From NCBI RefSeq assembly GCF_027706745.1, contig NZ_JAQFWP010000009.1:1-64000 (forward strand): a stretch of 64,000 bases of DNA, in the 5' to 3' direction. This document shows, in pieces, positions 15,734-24,723 of the stretch (position 1 is the first letter of the stretch; every line of letters begins with the position of its first letter). A program made the position numbers and the translations under genes. This stretch comes from Nocardiopsis suaedae. GTDB taxonomy: Bacteria; Actinomycetota; Actinomycetes; Streptosporangiales; Streptosporangiaceae. The notes beneath the pieces are model-generated. The model had not been told where the DNA came from. It saw only the letters and a list, made by a program, of their open reading frames with translations, and ran no database searches.

Positions 15734-16114
15734 GTGGAGCGCGTGTGCTTCCGCATGCAGGTACGGCCCGACCGGCTCGACGAGTACATCGAACGGCACC
15801 GGGCCGTGTGGCCGGAGATGCTCCGGGCCCTGCACGAGGCCGGATGGACGAACTACTCCCTGTTCGCGCAGGACGACGGCACCGTCATCGGCTACCTGGA
15901 GACCGACGACTACGCGGCCGCCCAGGCCCGGATGGACCCCACCGAGATCAACGCGCGGTGGCAGGCCTCCATGCGGCCCTTCTTCGCCGAGGGCGGCTCG
16001 TTCGAGGCGGGCCCCGTCCGCCTGCGCGAGGTCTTCAACCTCGAAGACCAGCTCGCGGCACCGGCCGGAGGCGCCCCGGCCCCCGACACCGCCACGGAAG
16101 GGAACACGCAGTGA
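15734..16114 (+). CDS. rhaM: L-rhamnose mutarotase
   Basis: 126 residues; the first ~100 match RhaM: VCFRMQVRPDRLDEYIERHRAVWPEML, then ALHEAGWTNYSLF and ETDDYAAAQARM. It interconverts the alpha and beta anomers of L-rhamnose before isomerisation. The catalytic His of the family lies in the IERHRAVWPEM segment. The start is GTG with GAGGGAGG upstream. A Pro/Ala-rich tail of about 20 residues is extra. The stop overlaps the GTG of rhaI by four bases, so the two are coupled. Confidence 0.88.
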   Translation: MERVCFRMQVRPDRLDEYIERHRAVWPEMLRALHEAGWTNYSLFAQDDGTVIGYLETDDYAAAQARMDPTEINARWQASMRPFFAEGGSFEAGPVRLREVFNLEDQLAAPAGGAPAPDTATEGNTQ

Positions 16115-17271
16115 CCGCCTTCGAGCAGATCACCGACGACCTCGCCGCCCAGGCGATCGAACTGCCGTCGTGGGCGTTCGGCAACTCCGGGACCCGCTTC
16201 AAGGTATTCGGCACCCCGGGGACCCCGCGCGACCCCTTCGAGAAGATCGCCGACGCCGCCCAGGTGCACCGGCACACCGGCCTGGCCCCCACCGTCGCCC
16301 TGCACATCCCCTGGGACCGGTGCGACTTCGCCGTCCTCCGCGCGCACGCCGAGGAGAACGGGGTGCGCCTGGGCACCGTCAACTCCAACACCTTCCAGGA
16401 CGACGACTACAAGTTCGGCGCCCTCACCCACGAGGACCCGGGCGTCCGCAAGAAGGCGATCGACCACCACCTCGAGTGCATCGGCATCATGCACGAGACG
16501 GGGTCGCGCGACCTGAAGATCTGGCTGGCCGAGGGGTCCAACTACCCCGGCCAGGCCGACATGCGGGGCCGCCAGGACCGCCTGCACGAGTCGCTGCGGA
16601 CCATCTACGAGCGCCTCGGCGACGACCAGCGCCTGGTGCTGGAGTACAAGTTCTTCGAGCCCGCCTTCTACCACACCGACGTGCCGGACTGGGGGACCAG
16701 CTACGCCCAGGTGGCCGCCCTGGGCGACAAGGCGGTGGTGTGCCTGGACACCGGCCACCACGCCCCGGGCACCAACATCGAGTTCATCGTCATGCAGCTG
16801 CTGCGGCTGGGCAAGCTCGGCTCGTTCGACTTCAACTCGCGCTTCTACGCCGACGACGACCTCATCGTCGGCGCGGCCGACCCCTTCCAGCTCTTCCGCA
16901 TCCTCGTCGAGGTGGTGCGCGGGGGCGGGCTCAACAGCCCGGACGTGGCCTTCATGCTCGACCAGTGCCACAACGTGGAGAAGAAGATCCCCGGCCAGAT
17001 CCGCTCGGTGCTCAACGTGCAGGAGATGACCGCGCGGGCGCTGCTCCTCGACACCGAGGCGCTGCGCGCCGCCCAGGTCTCCGGGGACGTCCTGGAGGCC
17101 AACGCGGTGTTCATGGACGCCTTCCAGACCGACGTCCGCCCCCTGCTCGCCGAATGGCGCGCCGGCCGCGGGCTTCCGGCCGACCCGATGCGGGCCTACC
17201 TCGACTCCGGCTACCAGGAGGCGATCGAGGCCGAGCGCGTCGGGGGCGTCCAGGCCGGATGGGGCGCCTGA
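16111..17271 (+). CDS. rhaI: L-rhamnose isomerase
   Basis: 386 residues of the Pseudomonas-type RhaI family, a TIM-barrel metal-dependent isomerase converting L-rhamnose to L-rhamnulose. Typical segments are SWAFGNSGTRFKVFGTPGTP, LHIPWDRCDF, LKIWLAEGSNYPGQ, LEYKFFEPAFYHTDVPDWG and DTGHHAPGTNIEF. The metal-binding Glu in LEYKFFEP and the Asp/His in CLDTGHHAPG are present. The start is GTG, overlapping the rhaM stop. It is distinct from the E. coli RhaA type. A gap of 89 bases precedes the next gene, which has its own ribosome site. Confidence 0.92.
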   Translation: MTAFEQITDDLAAQAIELPSWAFGNSGTRFKVFGTPGTPRDPFEKIADAAQVHRHTGLAPTVALHIPWDRCDFAVLRAHAEENGVRLGTVNSNTFQDDDYKFGALTHEDPGVRKKAIDHHLECIGIMHETGSRDLKIWLAEGSNYPGQADMRGRQDRLHESLRTIYERLGDDQRLVLEYKFFEPAFYHTDVPDWGTSYAQVAALGDKAVVCLDTGHHAPGTNIEFIVMQLLRLGKLGSFDFNSRFYADDDLIVGAADPFQLFRILVEVVRGGGLNSPDVAFMLDQCHNVEKKIPGQIRSVLNVQEMTARALLLDTEALRAAQVSGDVLEANAVFMDAFQTDVRPLLAEWRAGRGLPADPMRAYLDSGYQEAIEAERVGGVQAGWGA

Positions 17272-17360
17272 GCCCGCCGGGCGCCCCGGACCCCCGACCC
17301 CCGTCCCCGCGACACCCCGCCCGCCGCACGTGCACCCTGAACGGAGAGAACGGAAAAGCG

Positions 17361-19403
17361 ATGCCTGAACTCCACCCGACCGTGGCCGAGCTCATCGCGC
17401 GGTCGAACGCGCTGGGCTCCGACCCCCGCAACACCAACTTCGCCGGCGGCAACACCTCGGCCAAGGGCACCGAGACCGACCCGGTGACGGGGGAGGACGT
17501 CGAGCTGCTCTGGGTCAAGGGCTCCGGCGGCGACCTGGGCACCCTGAAGCCGGAAGGCCTGGCCGTGCTGCGGCTGGACCGGATGCGCGCCCTCGCCGGC
17601 GTCTACCCGGGCGTCGAGCGCGAGGACGAGATGGTCGCCGCGTTCGACTACTGCCTGCACGGCAAGGGCGGCGCCGCCCCCTCGATCGACACCGCCATGC
17701 ACGGGCTCGTCGACGCCGCGCACGTGGACCACCTGCACCCCGACTCCGGCATCGCCATCGCCACCGCCGCCGACGGCGAGAAGCTCACCGCCGAGATCTT
17801 CGGCGGCACGGTCGTGTGGGTGCCCTGGCGCCGCCCCGGCTTCCAGCTCGGCCTGGACATCGCCGAGGTCAAGCGGGCCAACCCGCAGGCCGTGGGCACC
17901 GTCCTCGGCGGGCACGGCATCACCGCCTGGGGCGACACCTCCGAGGAGGCCGAGGCCAACTCGCGGTGGATCATCGAGACCGCCGCCCGCCACATCGAGG
18001 AGAACGGCGCGGCCGAGCCGTTCGGCGCCGTCCGCCCCGGCCGCGCCCCGCTGCCCGAGGCCGAGCGCCGCGCCAAGGCCGCCGCGCTGGCCCCGCACCT
18101 GCGCGGCATCGCCTCCGCGGACCGGCCCGTGGTCGGGCACTTCGACGACAGCGACGCCGTGCTCGACTTCCTGTCCCGGGAGAGGATGCCCGCGCTGGCC
18201 GAGCTGGGCACCAGCTGCCCCGACCACTTCCTGCGCACCAAGGTCAAGCCGCTGGTCGTCGACCTGCCCGCGGACGCGCCCGCCGAGGAGGTCCTCGAAG
18301 CGCTGCCCGCGCTGCACGAGGCCTACCGGGCCGACTACCGCGCCTACTACGAGCGCTACGCCACCGGGGACTCCCCGGCCATCCGCGGCGCCGACCCGGC
18401 CGTCGTGCTCGTCCCCGGCGTGGGCATGTTCACCTACGGCGCCGACAAGCAGACCGCCCGGGTAGCGGGCGAGTTCTACATCAACGCGATCAACGTGATG
18501 CGCGGCGCCGAGGCGCTGTCCTCCTACCGGCCGATCGGGGAGGAGGAGAAGTTCCGCATCGAGTACTGGGCGCTGGAGGAGGCCAAGCTCAAGCGCCGCC
18601 CGGCGCCCAAGCCGCTGGCCACCCGGGTCGCGTTCGTGACCGGTGCGGCCTCCGGGATCGGCAAGGCCGTCGCCGGGCGCCTGGCCGCCGAGGGCGCCTG
18701 CGTCGTCGTGGCCGACCTCGACCTGGACAAAGCCCGCGCCGCCGCCGAGGAGCTGGGAGGACCCGACACCGCGGTCGGCGTGGCCGCGGACGTCTCGGAC
18801 GAGGCCGCCGTGCGGGCCGCCCTGGACGAGGCCGTCCTCGCCTTCGGCGGCGTCGACCTGGTCGTCAACAACGCCGGGCTGTCGCTGTCCAAGCCGCTGC
18901 TGGAGACCACCGAGAAGGACTGGGACCTGCAGCACGACGTGATGGCGAAGGGCTCCTTCCTGGTGTCCAAGAACGCCGCGCGCATCCTCACCGCCCAGGG
19001 GACCGGCGGCGACATCGTCTACATCGCCTCCAAGAACTCGGTTTTCGCGGGCCCGAACAACGTGGCCTACTCGGCGGCCAAGGCCGACCAGGCCCACCAG
19101 GTGCGCCTGCTCGCCGCCGAGCTCGGCGCGCACGGCGTCCGGGTCAACGGCGTCAACCCCGACGGCGTCGTGCGCGGCTCGGGCATCTTCGCCGGCGGGT
19201 GGGGCGCCCAGCGGGCCAAGACCTACGGCATCGAGGAGGAGGACCTGGGCGCGTTCTACGCCCAGCGCACCATCCTCAAGCGCGAGGTGCTGCCCGAGCA
19301 CGTGGCCAACGCGGTCTTCGCGCTGTGCACGGACGACTTCTCGCACACGACGGGCCTGCACGTCCCGGTCGACGCCGGTGTCGCGGCGGCCTTCCTGCGG
19401 TGA
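17361..19403 (+). CDS. Bifunctional rhamnulose-1-phosphate aldolase / short-chain dehydrogenase
   Basis: 680 residues. The N-terminal ~400 are a class II (zinc) aldolase: GGNTSAKGT, WVKGSGGDLGTL, the metal-binding HVDHLHPDSGIAIA and GGHGITAWG. The C-terminal ~250 are a classical SDR: VTGAASGIGKAVAGRLAAEGA, NNAGLSLSKP and the YSAAKADQ active-site Tyr-Lys. The aldolase cleaves L-rhamnulose-1-phosphate to DHAP and L-lactaldehyde, and the dehydrogenase oxidises the lactaldehyde to lactate. This fusion is known in actinobacteria, rhizobia and Bacillus. The ATG follows GGAGAGAACGG. The stop overlaps the rhaB start (TGATG). Confidence 0.92.
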   Translation: MPELHPTVAELIARSNALGSDPRNTNFAGGNTSAKGTETDPVTGEDVELLWVKGSGGDLGTLKPEGLAVLRLDRMRALAGVYPGVEREDEMVAAFDYCLHGKGGAAPSIDTAMHGLVDAAHVDHLHPDSGIAIATAADGEKLTAEIFGGTVVWVPWRRPGFQLGLDIAEVKRANPQAVGTVLGGHGITAWGDTSEEAEANSRWIIETAARHIEENGAAEPFGAVRPGRAPLPEAERRAKAAALAPHLRGIASADRPVVGHFDDSDAVLDFLSRERMPALAELGTSCPDHFLRTKVKPLVVDLPADAPAEEVLEALPALHEAYRADYRAYYERYATGDSPAIRGADPAVVLVPGVGMFTYGADKQTARVAGEFYINAINVMRGAEALSSYRPIGEEEKFRIEYWALEEAKLKRRPAPKPLATRVAFVTGAASGIGKAVAGRLAAEGACVVVADLDLDKARAAAEELGGPDTAVGVAADVSDEAAVRAALDEAVLAFGGVDLVVNNAGLSLSKPLLETTEKDWDLQHDVMAKGSFLVSKNAARILTAQGTGGDIVYIASKNSVFAGPNNVAYSAAKADQAHQVRLLAAELGAHGVRVNGVNPDGVVRGSGIFAGGWGAQRAKTYGIEEEDLGAFYAQRTILKREVLPEHVANAVFALCTDDFSHTTGLHVPVDAGVAAAFLR

Positions 19404-20950
19404 TGCCGGTGACCGAGGAGCGCACCGGCGGCGGACCGGCCCTGGCCGCCGTCGACCTGGGGGCGACGAGCGGGCGGGTGGTCGTCGGCCGGATCGCGTC
19501 CGGGCGCCTGACCATGGAGCAGGTCGCCCGGTTCCCCAACACGCCCGTCCTCTTTACCGAGGGGCACAGCACCGAGGGGCACAGCACCGAGGGGCACAGC
19601 ACCGAAGGGCTCAGCACCGAGGGAGAGGGCGCCGAGGGGCTGCACTGGAACATCCAGGCGCTCTACGGCGCGGTCGAGGAGGGGCTGGGCGCCGCCCTGC
19701 GCTCGGCCCCCGGGCTGTGCAGCGTGGGCATCGACTCCTGGGCGGTGGACTACGCGCTCCTGCGCGGCGGCCGCATGCTCGGAGTGCCCTACCACTACCG
19801 GGACGCGCGGTCGGCGCGCGGCGTGGAGCTGGTGCACGCCGAGGCCGACGGGGCCGAGCTGTTCACCCGCAACGGCCTGCAGCACCTCGACTTCAACACG
19901 CTGTTCCAGCTCGCCGCCGAGCGCGAGTCCGGGTTCCTGGACCTGGCCGACCGGCTGCTGCTCCTCCCGGACCTGCTGGCCTACTGGCTCACCGGGCAGG
20001 CCCGCGCCGAGGCCACCAACGCCTCGACCACCGGGCTGCTGTCGGTGGCCGACCGCACCTGGGACACGGAGCTGATGGAGCGGCTGGGGTACCCGCCCGG
20101 CCTCTTCGCCGACCTGGTCGGCCCGGGCGAGCGGATCGGCCCGCTCACCGCGGGGGTCGCCGGGCGCCTCGGGGCCGACCGGGGCCGGGTGCAGGTGACG
20201 GCGGTCGGGTCGCACGACACGGCCTCGGCCGTGGCGGCCGTGCCGTTCGAGACGCCCGACGCGGCCTACATCTCCTCGGGGACCTGGTCGCTGGTGGGCC
20301 TGGAACTCGACGCGCCGGTCCTGACGCCCGAGGCGCGCGCGGCCAACTTCACCAACGAAGGGGGCGTGGACGGGCGGGTCCGGTTCCTGCGCAACGTGTC
20401 GGGGCTGTGGCTGCTCAGCGAGTCGGTGCGCACCTGGCGCGAGTCCGACCGGCGGCCCGGCGCGGCCAGGGGCGGCGGCGCCGACCTGCAGGAACTCCTC
20501 GACGAGGCGGCGAAGGTGGAGCGGGAGGTCCCCGTCTTCGACGCGGCGGACGAGCGCTTCGTCCCGCCGGGGGACATGCCCGCGCGCATCCGCGACTGGT
20601 GCGGGGAGCGGGGGATCCGGCCGCCGGAGTCGCGGGCCGAGGTGGTCCGGAGCATCCTGGAGTCGCTGGCGGCGGCCTACGCCCGCACGATCGACGCGGC
20701 CGAGGAGCTGTCCGGCCGGAAGGCGCGGACGGTGCACGTGGTCGGCGGCGGGTCGCGGAACGCGCTGCTGTGCCGGTTGACCGCGCGCCGCACGGGCCGC
20801 CGGGTGGTGGCCGGCCCGGTGGAGGCGACCGCCATCGGCAACCTGCTGGTGCAGGCCCGGGCCGCCGGGCTGGTGTCCCCTGAGGCGACCCTGGAGGACC
20901 TGCGCGCCATCGTCCGCGCGTCGTTCCCGGTGACCGTCTACGAGCCCTGA
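19403..20950 (+). CDS. rhaB: L-rhamnulose kinase with tandem-repeat insertion
   Basis: 515 residues of the FGGY kinase family. The N-terminal nucleotide loop is AVDLGATSGRVVVG, and other family segments are GIDSWAVDYALL, YHYRDARS, LQHLDFNTLFQL, SHDTASAVAAVP and the C-terminal HVVGGGSRNALLCRLTA. It phosphorylates L-rhamnulose at O-1 using ATP. Between FPNTPV and LHWN, where relatives have only a few residues, this copy carries about 25 extra residues built on a TEGHS repeat (residues about 52-76). The start ATG overlaps the aldolase stop. A strong hairpin follows the stop codon. Confidence 0.9.
   Translation: MPVTEERTGGGPALAAVDLGATSGRVVVGRIASGRLTMEQVARFPNTPVLFTEGHSTEGHSTEGHSTEGLSTEGEGAEGLHWNIQALYGAVEEGLGAALRSAPGLCSVGIDSWAVDYALLRGGRMLGVPYHYRDARSARGVELVHAEADGAELFTRNGLQHLDFNTLFQLAAERESGFLDLADRLLLLPDLLAYWLTGQARAEATNASTTGLLSVADRTWDTELMERLGYPPGLFADLVGPGERIGPLTAGVAGRLGADRGRVQVTAVGSHDTASAVAAVPFETPDAAYISSGTWSLVGLELDAPVLTPEARAANFTNEGGVDGRVRFLRNVSGLWLLSESVRTWRESDRRPGAARGGGADLQELLDEAAKVEREVPVFDAADERFVPPGDMPARIRDWCGERGIRPPESRAEVVRSILESLAAAYARTIDAAEELSGRKARTVHVVGGGSRNALLCRLTARRTGRRVVAGPVEATAIGNLLVQARAAGLVSPEATLEDLRAIVRASFPVTVYEP
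19556..19625 (+). repeat. 15-bp coding tandem repeat inside rhaB
   Basis: Three exact copies of ACCGAGGGGCACAGC (19556-19600) are followed by a fourth with two changes (19601-19615) and a partial fifth. The unit is in frame and encodes TEGHS. Such repeats change copy number by slippage without breaking the frame. Confidence 0.9.
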
Positions 20951-20955
20951 CCGGA

Positions 20956-20989
20956 GGGGGCCGCCGACCGGCTTCGGCCGGCGGCCCCC
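20956..20989. terminator. Bidirectional terminator after rhaB
   Basis: GGGGGCCGCC...GGCGGCCCCC forms a stem of about 15 bp with one mismatch around a short loop. It starts 6 bases after the rhaB stop and lies 6 bases before the stop of the convergent aldo/keto reductase, so it can serve both. Confidence 0.75.
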
Positions 20990-20994
20990 GCAGG

Positions 20995-22056
20995 TCAGCG
21001 GGACTCGATCCTCATGGCGCCCGCGGTCACCGCGCGGATGTGGCCGCTGGCGAGCATGTCGTGCGGGTAGCCGGGGTCGATCGCGCTGACCTCGTCGAGG
21101 CGGGCCACCTGATCGGCGGTGAGGGCGACCTCCAGGGCGTCCAGGTTCCCCTTCAGCTGCTCGGGGGTGCGCGCGCCGACGACGGGCGCCGTCACGCCGG
21201 GGGCCTGCAGCGTCCAGGCCAGCGCGACCTGGGCGGGTGTGCGCCCCAGCTCCGCGGCGACCTCCCGCACGGCGTCGGCGATGGCGAGGGTGCGTTCGGT
21301 GACCATGCCCAGGCCGGCGTTGAAGCGCTTGCGGCCGCTCTCCTCGGAGCCGGCCCCCTCCGCGGCCAGGTCGGCGCGGCCGTACTTGCCGGTGAGCACG
21401 CCCCCGCCCAGCGGCGAGTACGGGGTCACCCCCAGTCCCATCTCCCGTGCCATCGGGATCAGGTCGCGCTCTCCGCCACGGTTGATCAGGCTGTACTCGA
21501 TCTGCAGCGCGGCCAGCGGCGACCACCCGCGCAGGTCGGCGATCGCCTGCATGCGCGCGACCTGCCAGGCCGGGACGTTGGACATCGCCGCGTACAGGAC
21601 CTTGCCCTGCCGGACCAGGTCGTCCAGGCCGCGCAGGACCTCCTCGACCGGGGTCAGGAAGTCCCACACGTGCAGGAAGAGCAGATCGACGTGGTCGGTG
21701 CCCAGCCGCCGCAGGCTGTCCTCCACCGATCCGAACATGCTCTTGCGGTGGGCGCCCCCTGAGTTGGGGTCGCCGGGGCGGCGCAGCGTCGAGTACTTCG
21801 TCGCGATCACCAGCTCCTCGCGGCGGTCGCGGATGAACCCGCCCAGCATGCGCTCGGAGCTGCCGTCGGTATAGGTGCCGGCGGTGTCGATGAAGTTGCC
21901 GCCCCGTTCGACGTAGGCGTCGAACAGCCTGCGCGCGTCGTCCTGTCCGGCGCCCCAGCCCCATTCGGTGCCGAAGGTCGCCGTGCCCAGGGCCAGGGGT
22001 GAGACCCGCAGTCCGGAGCGGCCCAGCGTCCGGTAGGTGTCGAGGGTGAGCGGCAT
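20995..22056 (-). CDS. Aldo/keto reductase
   Basis: 353 residues, a TIM-barrel NADPH-dependent aldo/keto reductase. The catalytic tetrad is visible: Asp in NFIDTAGTY, Tyr in the same segment, Lys in VIATKYS and His in DLLFLHVWD. The C-terminal cofactor region is PVVGARTPEQLKGNLDAL. The ATG at 22056 has AGGAGG 7-8 bases upstream; longer in-frame starts exist but only add a Pro-rich stretch. It is divergent from an XRE-type regulator, a pairing common in Streptomyces-like genomes, so that regulator probably controls it. The substrate is unknown. Confidence 0.88.
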   Translation of the reverse strand: MPLTLDTYRTLGRSGLRVSPLALGTATFGTEWGWGAGQDDARRLFDAYVERGGNFIDTAGTYTDGSSERMLGGFIRDRREELVIATKYSTLRRPGDPNSGGAHRKSMFGSVEDSLRRLGTDHVDLLFLHVWDFLTPVEEVLRGLDDLVRQGKVLYAAMSNVPAWQVARMQAIADLRGWSPLAALQIEYSLINRGGERDLIPMAREMGLGVTPYSPLGGGVLTGKYGRADLAAEGAGSEESGRKRFNAGLGMVTERTLAIADAVREVAAELGRTPAQVALAWTLQAPGVTAPVVGARTPEQLKGNLDALEVALTADQVARLDEVSAIDPGYPHDMLASGHIRAVTAGAMRIESR

Positions 22057-22183
22057 CCTGTCCTCCTGTGCTCGTGCCGTTCCCGTGAACGTCATCGGGC
22101 ACCAGCCTGCGGCCGCCGCGGGCCGGGGGTAAGGGAAGGGGTTTCCTGGGAAGACCGGTCCCACCCCGGCTGTTGGACCGACC

Positions 22184-23041
22184 ATGACCACCGGAACCCT
22201 GGACGGGACGAGAACCGGAACCGTGGACGCGACGAAGGAGCTGGCCGCGTTCCTGCGGACCCGGCGCGAACGGCTGGATCCGACCGACGCCGGCTTGCCG
22301 GGGCGCCGGCGGTCCCGGCGGACCCCGGGGCTGCGCCGCGAAGAGGTCGCCGAGCTCGCCGGGATCAGCGTCGACTACGTCGTGCGGCTGGAACAGGCCC
22401 GCGGGCTGCGGCCCTCGGCGGACGTGGTGGAGGCGCTGGCCCGGGCGCTGCGCCTGGCCCCCGACGAACGCGCCTACCTCTACGGCCTGGCCCGGCAGCG
22501 CCCCCGCACCGCCGAGGGGCCCGCCACCGCCGCGGAGCCGTCGCTGGACCGGCTGGTCGCCGACCTCTCGCCGCTTCCGGCCATGCTGATGAACCGCCGC
22601 TACGACATCCTGGCCCGGAACCGGGAGATGGCGGGGCTGCTCCCGGACCTCGACGCCCTGCCGCCTTCGCGGCGCAACGCCATGTGGCTGTGCCTGGTGC
22701 ACCCGGGGATGCGCGAGTTCTATGTCGACCGCGAACGCGTCGTGCGGGCGGGGGTCGCCCACCTGCGCGCGGCCTGGGCCGCGCACCCTGAGGACGCGGC
22801 GCTGTCCGGCCTCATCGCCGAGTGCATCGCCCACGACGACGAGTTCGCGCGCTTGTGGGACGGGGGCGACGTCAAGGCCGACGGCCGCGGACTCAAGGAG
22901 ATGCGGCACCCCGACGCCGGCGTGATCGCCGTGCATTTCGAGACGCTCAGACCGGTCCACGACCCGGAACAGCTGCTGGTCGTCCACCGCCCCGCCGACG
23001 ATGAGAGCCGGGCGGCGCTGGAGCGGCTGTCCGCACGGTGA
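22184..23041 (+). CDS. XRE-type regulator with MmyB-like ligand domain
   Basis: 285 residues. The N-terminal helix-turn-helix (about 17-95) shows the family hallmark RRTPGLRREEVAELAGISVDYVVRLEQ. The C-terminal ~180 residues form the MmyB-like domain (PAMLMNRRYDILARNREMAGL, ...MREFYVDRERVVRAGVAHLRA), thought to bind a fatty acid or other ligand. It starts about 130 bases from the divergent aldo/keto reductase, and this arrangement suggests that it regulates that gene and itself. No inducer can be proposed from sequence. Confidence 0.88.
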   Translation: MTTGTLDGTRTGTVDATKELAAFLRTRRERLDPTDAGLPGRRRSRRTPGLRREEVAELAGISVDYVVRLEQARGLRPSADVVEALARALRLAPDERAYLYGLARQRPRTAEGPATAAEPSLDRLVADLSPLPAMLMNRRYDILARNREMAGLLPDLDALPPSRRNAMWLCLVHPGMREFYVDRERVVRAGVAHLRAAWAAHPEDAALSGLIAECIAHDDEFARLWDGGDVKADGRGLKEMRHPDAGVIAVHFETLRPVHDPEQLLVVHRPADDESRAALERLSAR

Positions 23042-23297
23042 TTCCGCACGGCGAGGCCGAACCGTCCGTTCGTGCCGCACCCTCCTCGCACCCGGCGGCC
23101 GGCCCGCGCGCCAGGGGACGCACGCGCGGACCGTGCCCCTCGTAGGGGCCGCCGACGGAGGCGGGCCGGGGCCCACCTCCACTACCCGAACTGCCCGAAA
23201 TGCACTGTCCGGCGGGAGTACCGGGCCCCGCGCGGGCCCGTGTGGCCGCCACGAGCGCGGGCGACCCCCCGCCCACCCGACCGCGCCGCCCGCCCGG

Positions 23298-23361
23298 ACC
23301 GCGAGGAGCCCACCACCCGGCAGGCAGGGGCGGGGAACCGCCCGGCTCTGGCCGTCGCCGC
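23298..23361 (+). repeat. Dispersed intergenic repeat, Q-type copy
   Basis: Matches 63-126 at about 55 of 64 positions by eye, sharing the core GGGGAACCGCCC and GGCCGTCGCCGC. It sits in the 23042-23463 gap after the MmyB regulator. I see no gene elsewhere in that gap. Confidence 0.55.
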
Positions 23362-23463
23362 AATCCCCGGCGACCGCCCACACGCGCCGCGCTCGACAGC
23401 GCTGCCCAAAGGGCCGCCCCGTAGCCGGTCCGTGCTCCGGGGGATAAGAGCCCGGACTCGCCT

Positions 23464-24723
23464 TCACCCCCCTCCGTCGCCCAGGAACACCTGTTCCGGG
23501 TGCGGGTGCGACAGGAAGTCGTGGTGCGAGATCTCCCAGCCGTAGGCGCCCGCGTGGCTGAACACCAGGACGTCGCCCGCCCGGACGCGGGGCACCCGCA
23601 CCTCCCGGGCCAGGACGTCCTTCGGGGTGCACAGCTCGCCCACCACCGTGACCGGCTCCCCTGACACCTCCGGCCGCGGGAGGCCCGATTCCCACTCCTC
23701 CACCGGGAACACCGTGAACGGGTGGCTGTGCTGCCACGACGCGGGCAGCCGGAACTGGTGCGTGCCGCCCCGCACCAGCGCGTACCACGTGCCGTGGTTC
23801 CGCTTCACGTCCAGCACCTCCACCGCGTACCGGCCGCACTCGGCGGTCAGGAACCGGCCGCACTCGAAGTCGATCTCCCGCACGTGGTCCGGGAACGTCT
23901 CCACCAGATCGGCCAGCCCGCGCGTGAAGCCCTCCCAGTCGAACCGCGCGTCGAGGTCGACGTAGTCGACCCCGATGCCGCCGCCGACGTTGAGCACCTC
24001 GCACCGCACGCCGAACTCCCGCTCCCACGCCGCCGCCTTGTCCCGGTACATGCGCAGCACGTCCAGGTGCGCCTCGGCAGAGAGGTTGTTGGAGATCGAG
24101 TGCAGGTGGAACCCGGCGAGCCGGACGCCCGGGAGCGCCACGGCGGCGGCCACCGCGTCCGGCAGGTCCGCCTCGTCGATGCCGAACTGGGTGGGGCGCC
24201 CCGCCATCGCCAGCGTCGCCGACGGGAACGGCCCGGCGAGGTTCACCCGCAGCAGCACCTCGGCGTCGGTACCGGCCGCCACCGCCGCCCGGGAGATGCG
24301 GTGCAGCTCCAGCACGCTCTCCGCGTGCAGCCGGGTGACGCCCTGCCGCAGGGCCTCGGCGATCTCCTCCGGCGTCTTCGCCGGTCCGCCGAAGATCACC
24401 GGGATGCCGGGGCCGACCGCCCGCGCCTTGGCCACCTCGCCGCCGGAGGCCACCTCGAACCCGGCCACGACGGGGGCCAGGGTCCGCAGCACCGGGGCGG
24501 CGCTGTTGGCCTTCATCGCGTAGAACATCCGGCACCGCTCGGGCAGCGGGGCCACCACCCGCTGGGCATGGCGGGCGAGGGCGTCCAGGTCGTAGCCGAA
24601 CAGGCAGACCGGGTCGGGCCCCGCGGCGCGGTCGGCGATCACCTCGGCGAGCGCGCCGCCGGGCGCAGAGGCGACAGAGGGTTCAGCGGGGGCGGCAGGG
24701 GGAGAAGGCGTCACGGCGCTCAC
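23464..24723 (-). CDS. sbnH: SbnH-like PLP-dependent decarboxylase (staphyloferrin B pathway)
   Basis: 419 residues, a fold-III PLP decarboxylase related to diaminopimelate/ornithine decarboxylases. PLP-binding Lys71 lies in FYAMKANSAAPVL. Further motifs are GFHLHSISNNL, NVGGGIGVDYVDL and the C-terminal catalytic GELCTPKDVLA. In staphyloferrin B assembly SbnH decarboxylates the citryl-L-Dap intermediate to give the diaminoethane unit. The GTG overlaps the stop of sbnG by four bases. It is the last gene of the cluster. The serine kinase SbnI that follows sbnH in S. aureus is absent. Family assignment is secure; the exact substrate is inferred from the cluster. Confidence 0.85.
   Translation of the reverse strand: MSAVTPSPPAAPAEPSVASAPGGALAEVIADRAAGPDPVCLFGYDLDALARHAQRVVAPLPERCRMFYAMKANSAAPVLRTLAPVVAGFEVASGGEVAKARAVGPGIPVIFGGPAKTPEEIAEALRQGVTRLHAESVLELHRISRAAVAAGTDAEVLLRVNLAGPFPSATLAMAGRPTQFGIDEADLPDAVAAAVALPGVRLAGFHLHSISNNLSAEAHLDVLRMYRDKAAAWEREFGVRCEVLNVGGGIGVDYVDLDARFDWEGFTRGLADLVETFPDHVREIDFECGRFLTAECGRYAVEVLDVKRNHGTWYALVRGGTHQFRLPASWQHSHPFTVFPVEEWESGLPRPEVSGEPVTVVGELCTPKDVLAREVRVPRVRAGDVLVFSHAGAYGWEISHHDFLSHPHPEQVFLGDGGG

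Noticed and set aside
19556-19625. CRISPR-like or minisatellite locus
   Set aside because: The repeats are directly adjacent without spacers and are in frame within rhaB.
19256-24535. A minus-strand open frame of about 1,759 codons across the rhaB, reductase and sbnH region
   Set aside because: Its translation is low-complexity Gly/Arg/Pro/Val text without domains and is antisense or out of frame to well-supported genes. Long spurious frames are normal at this GC content.
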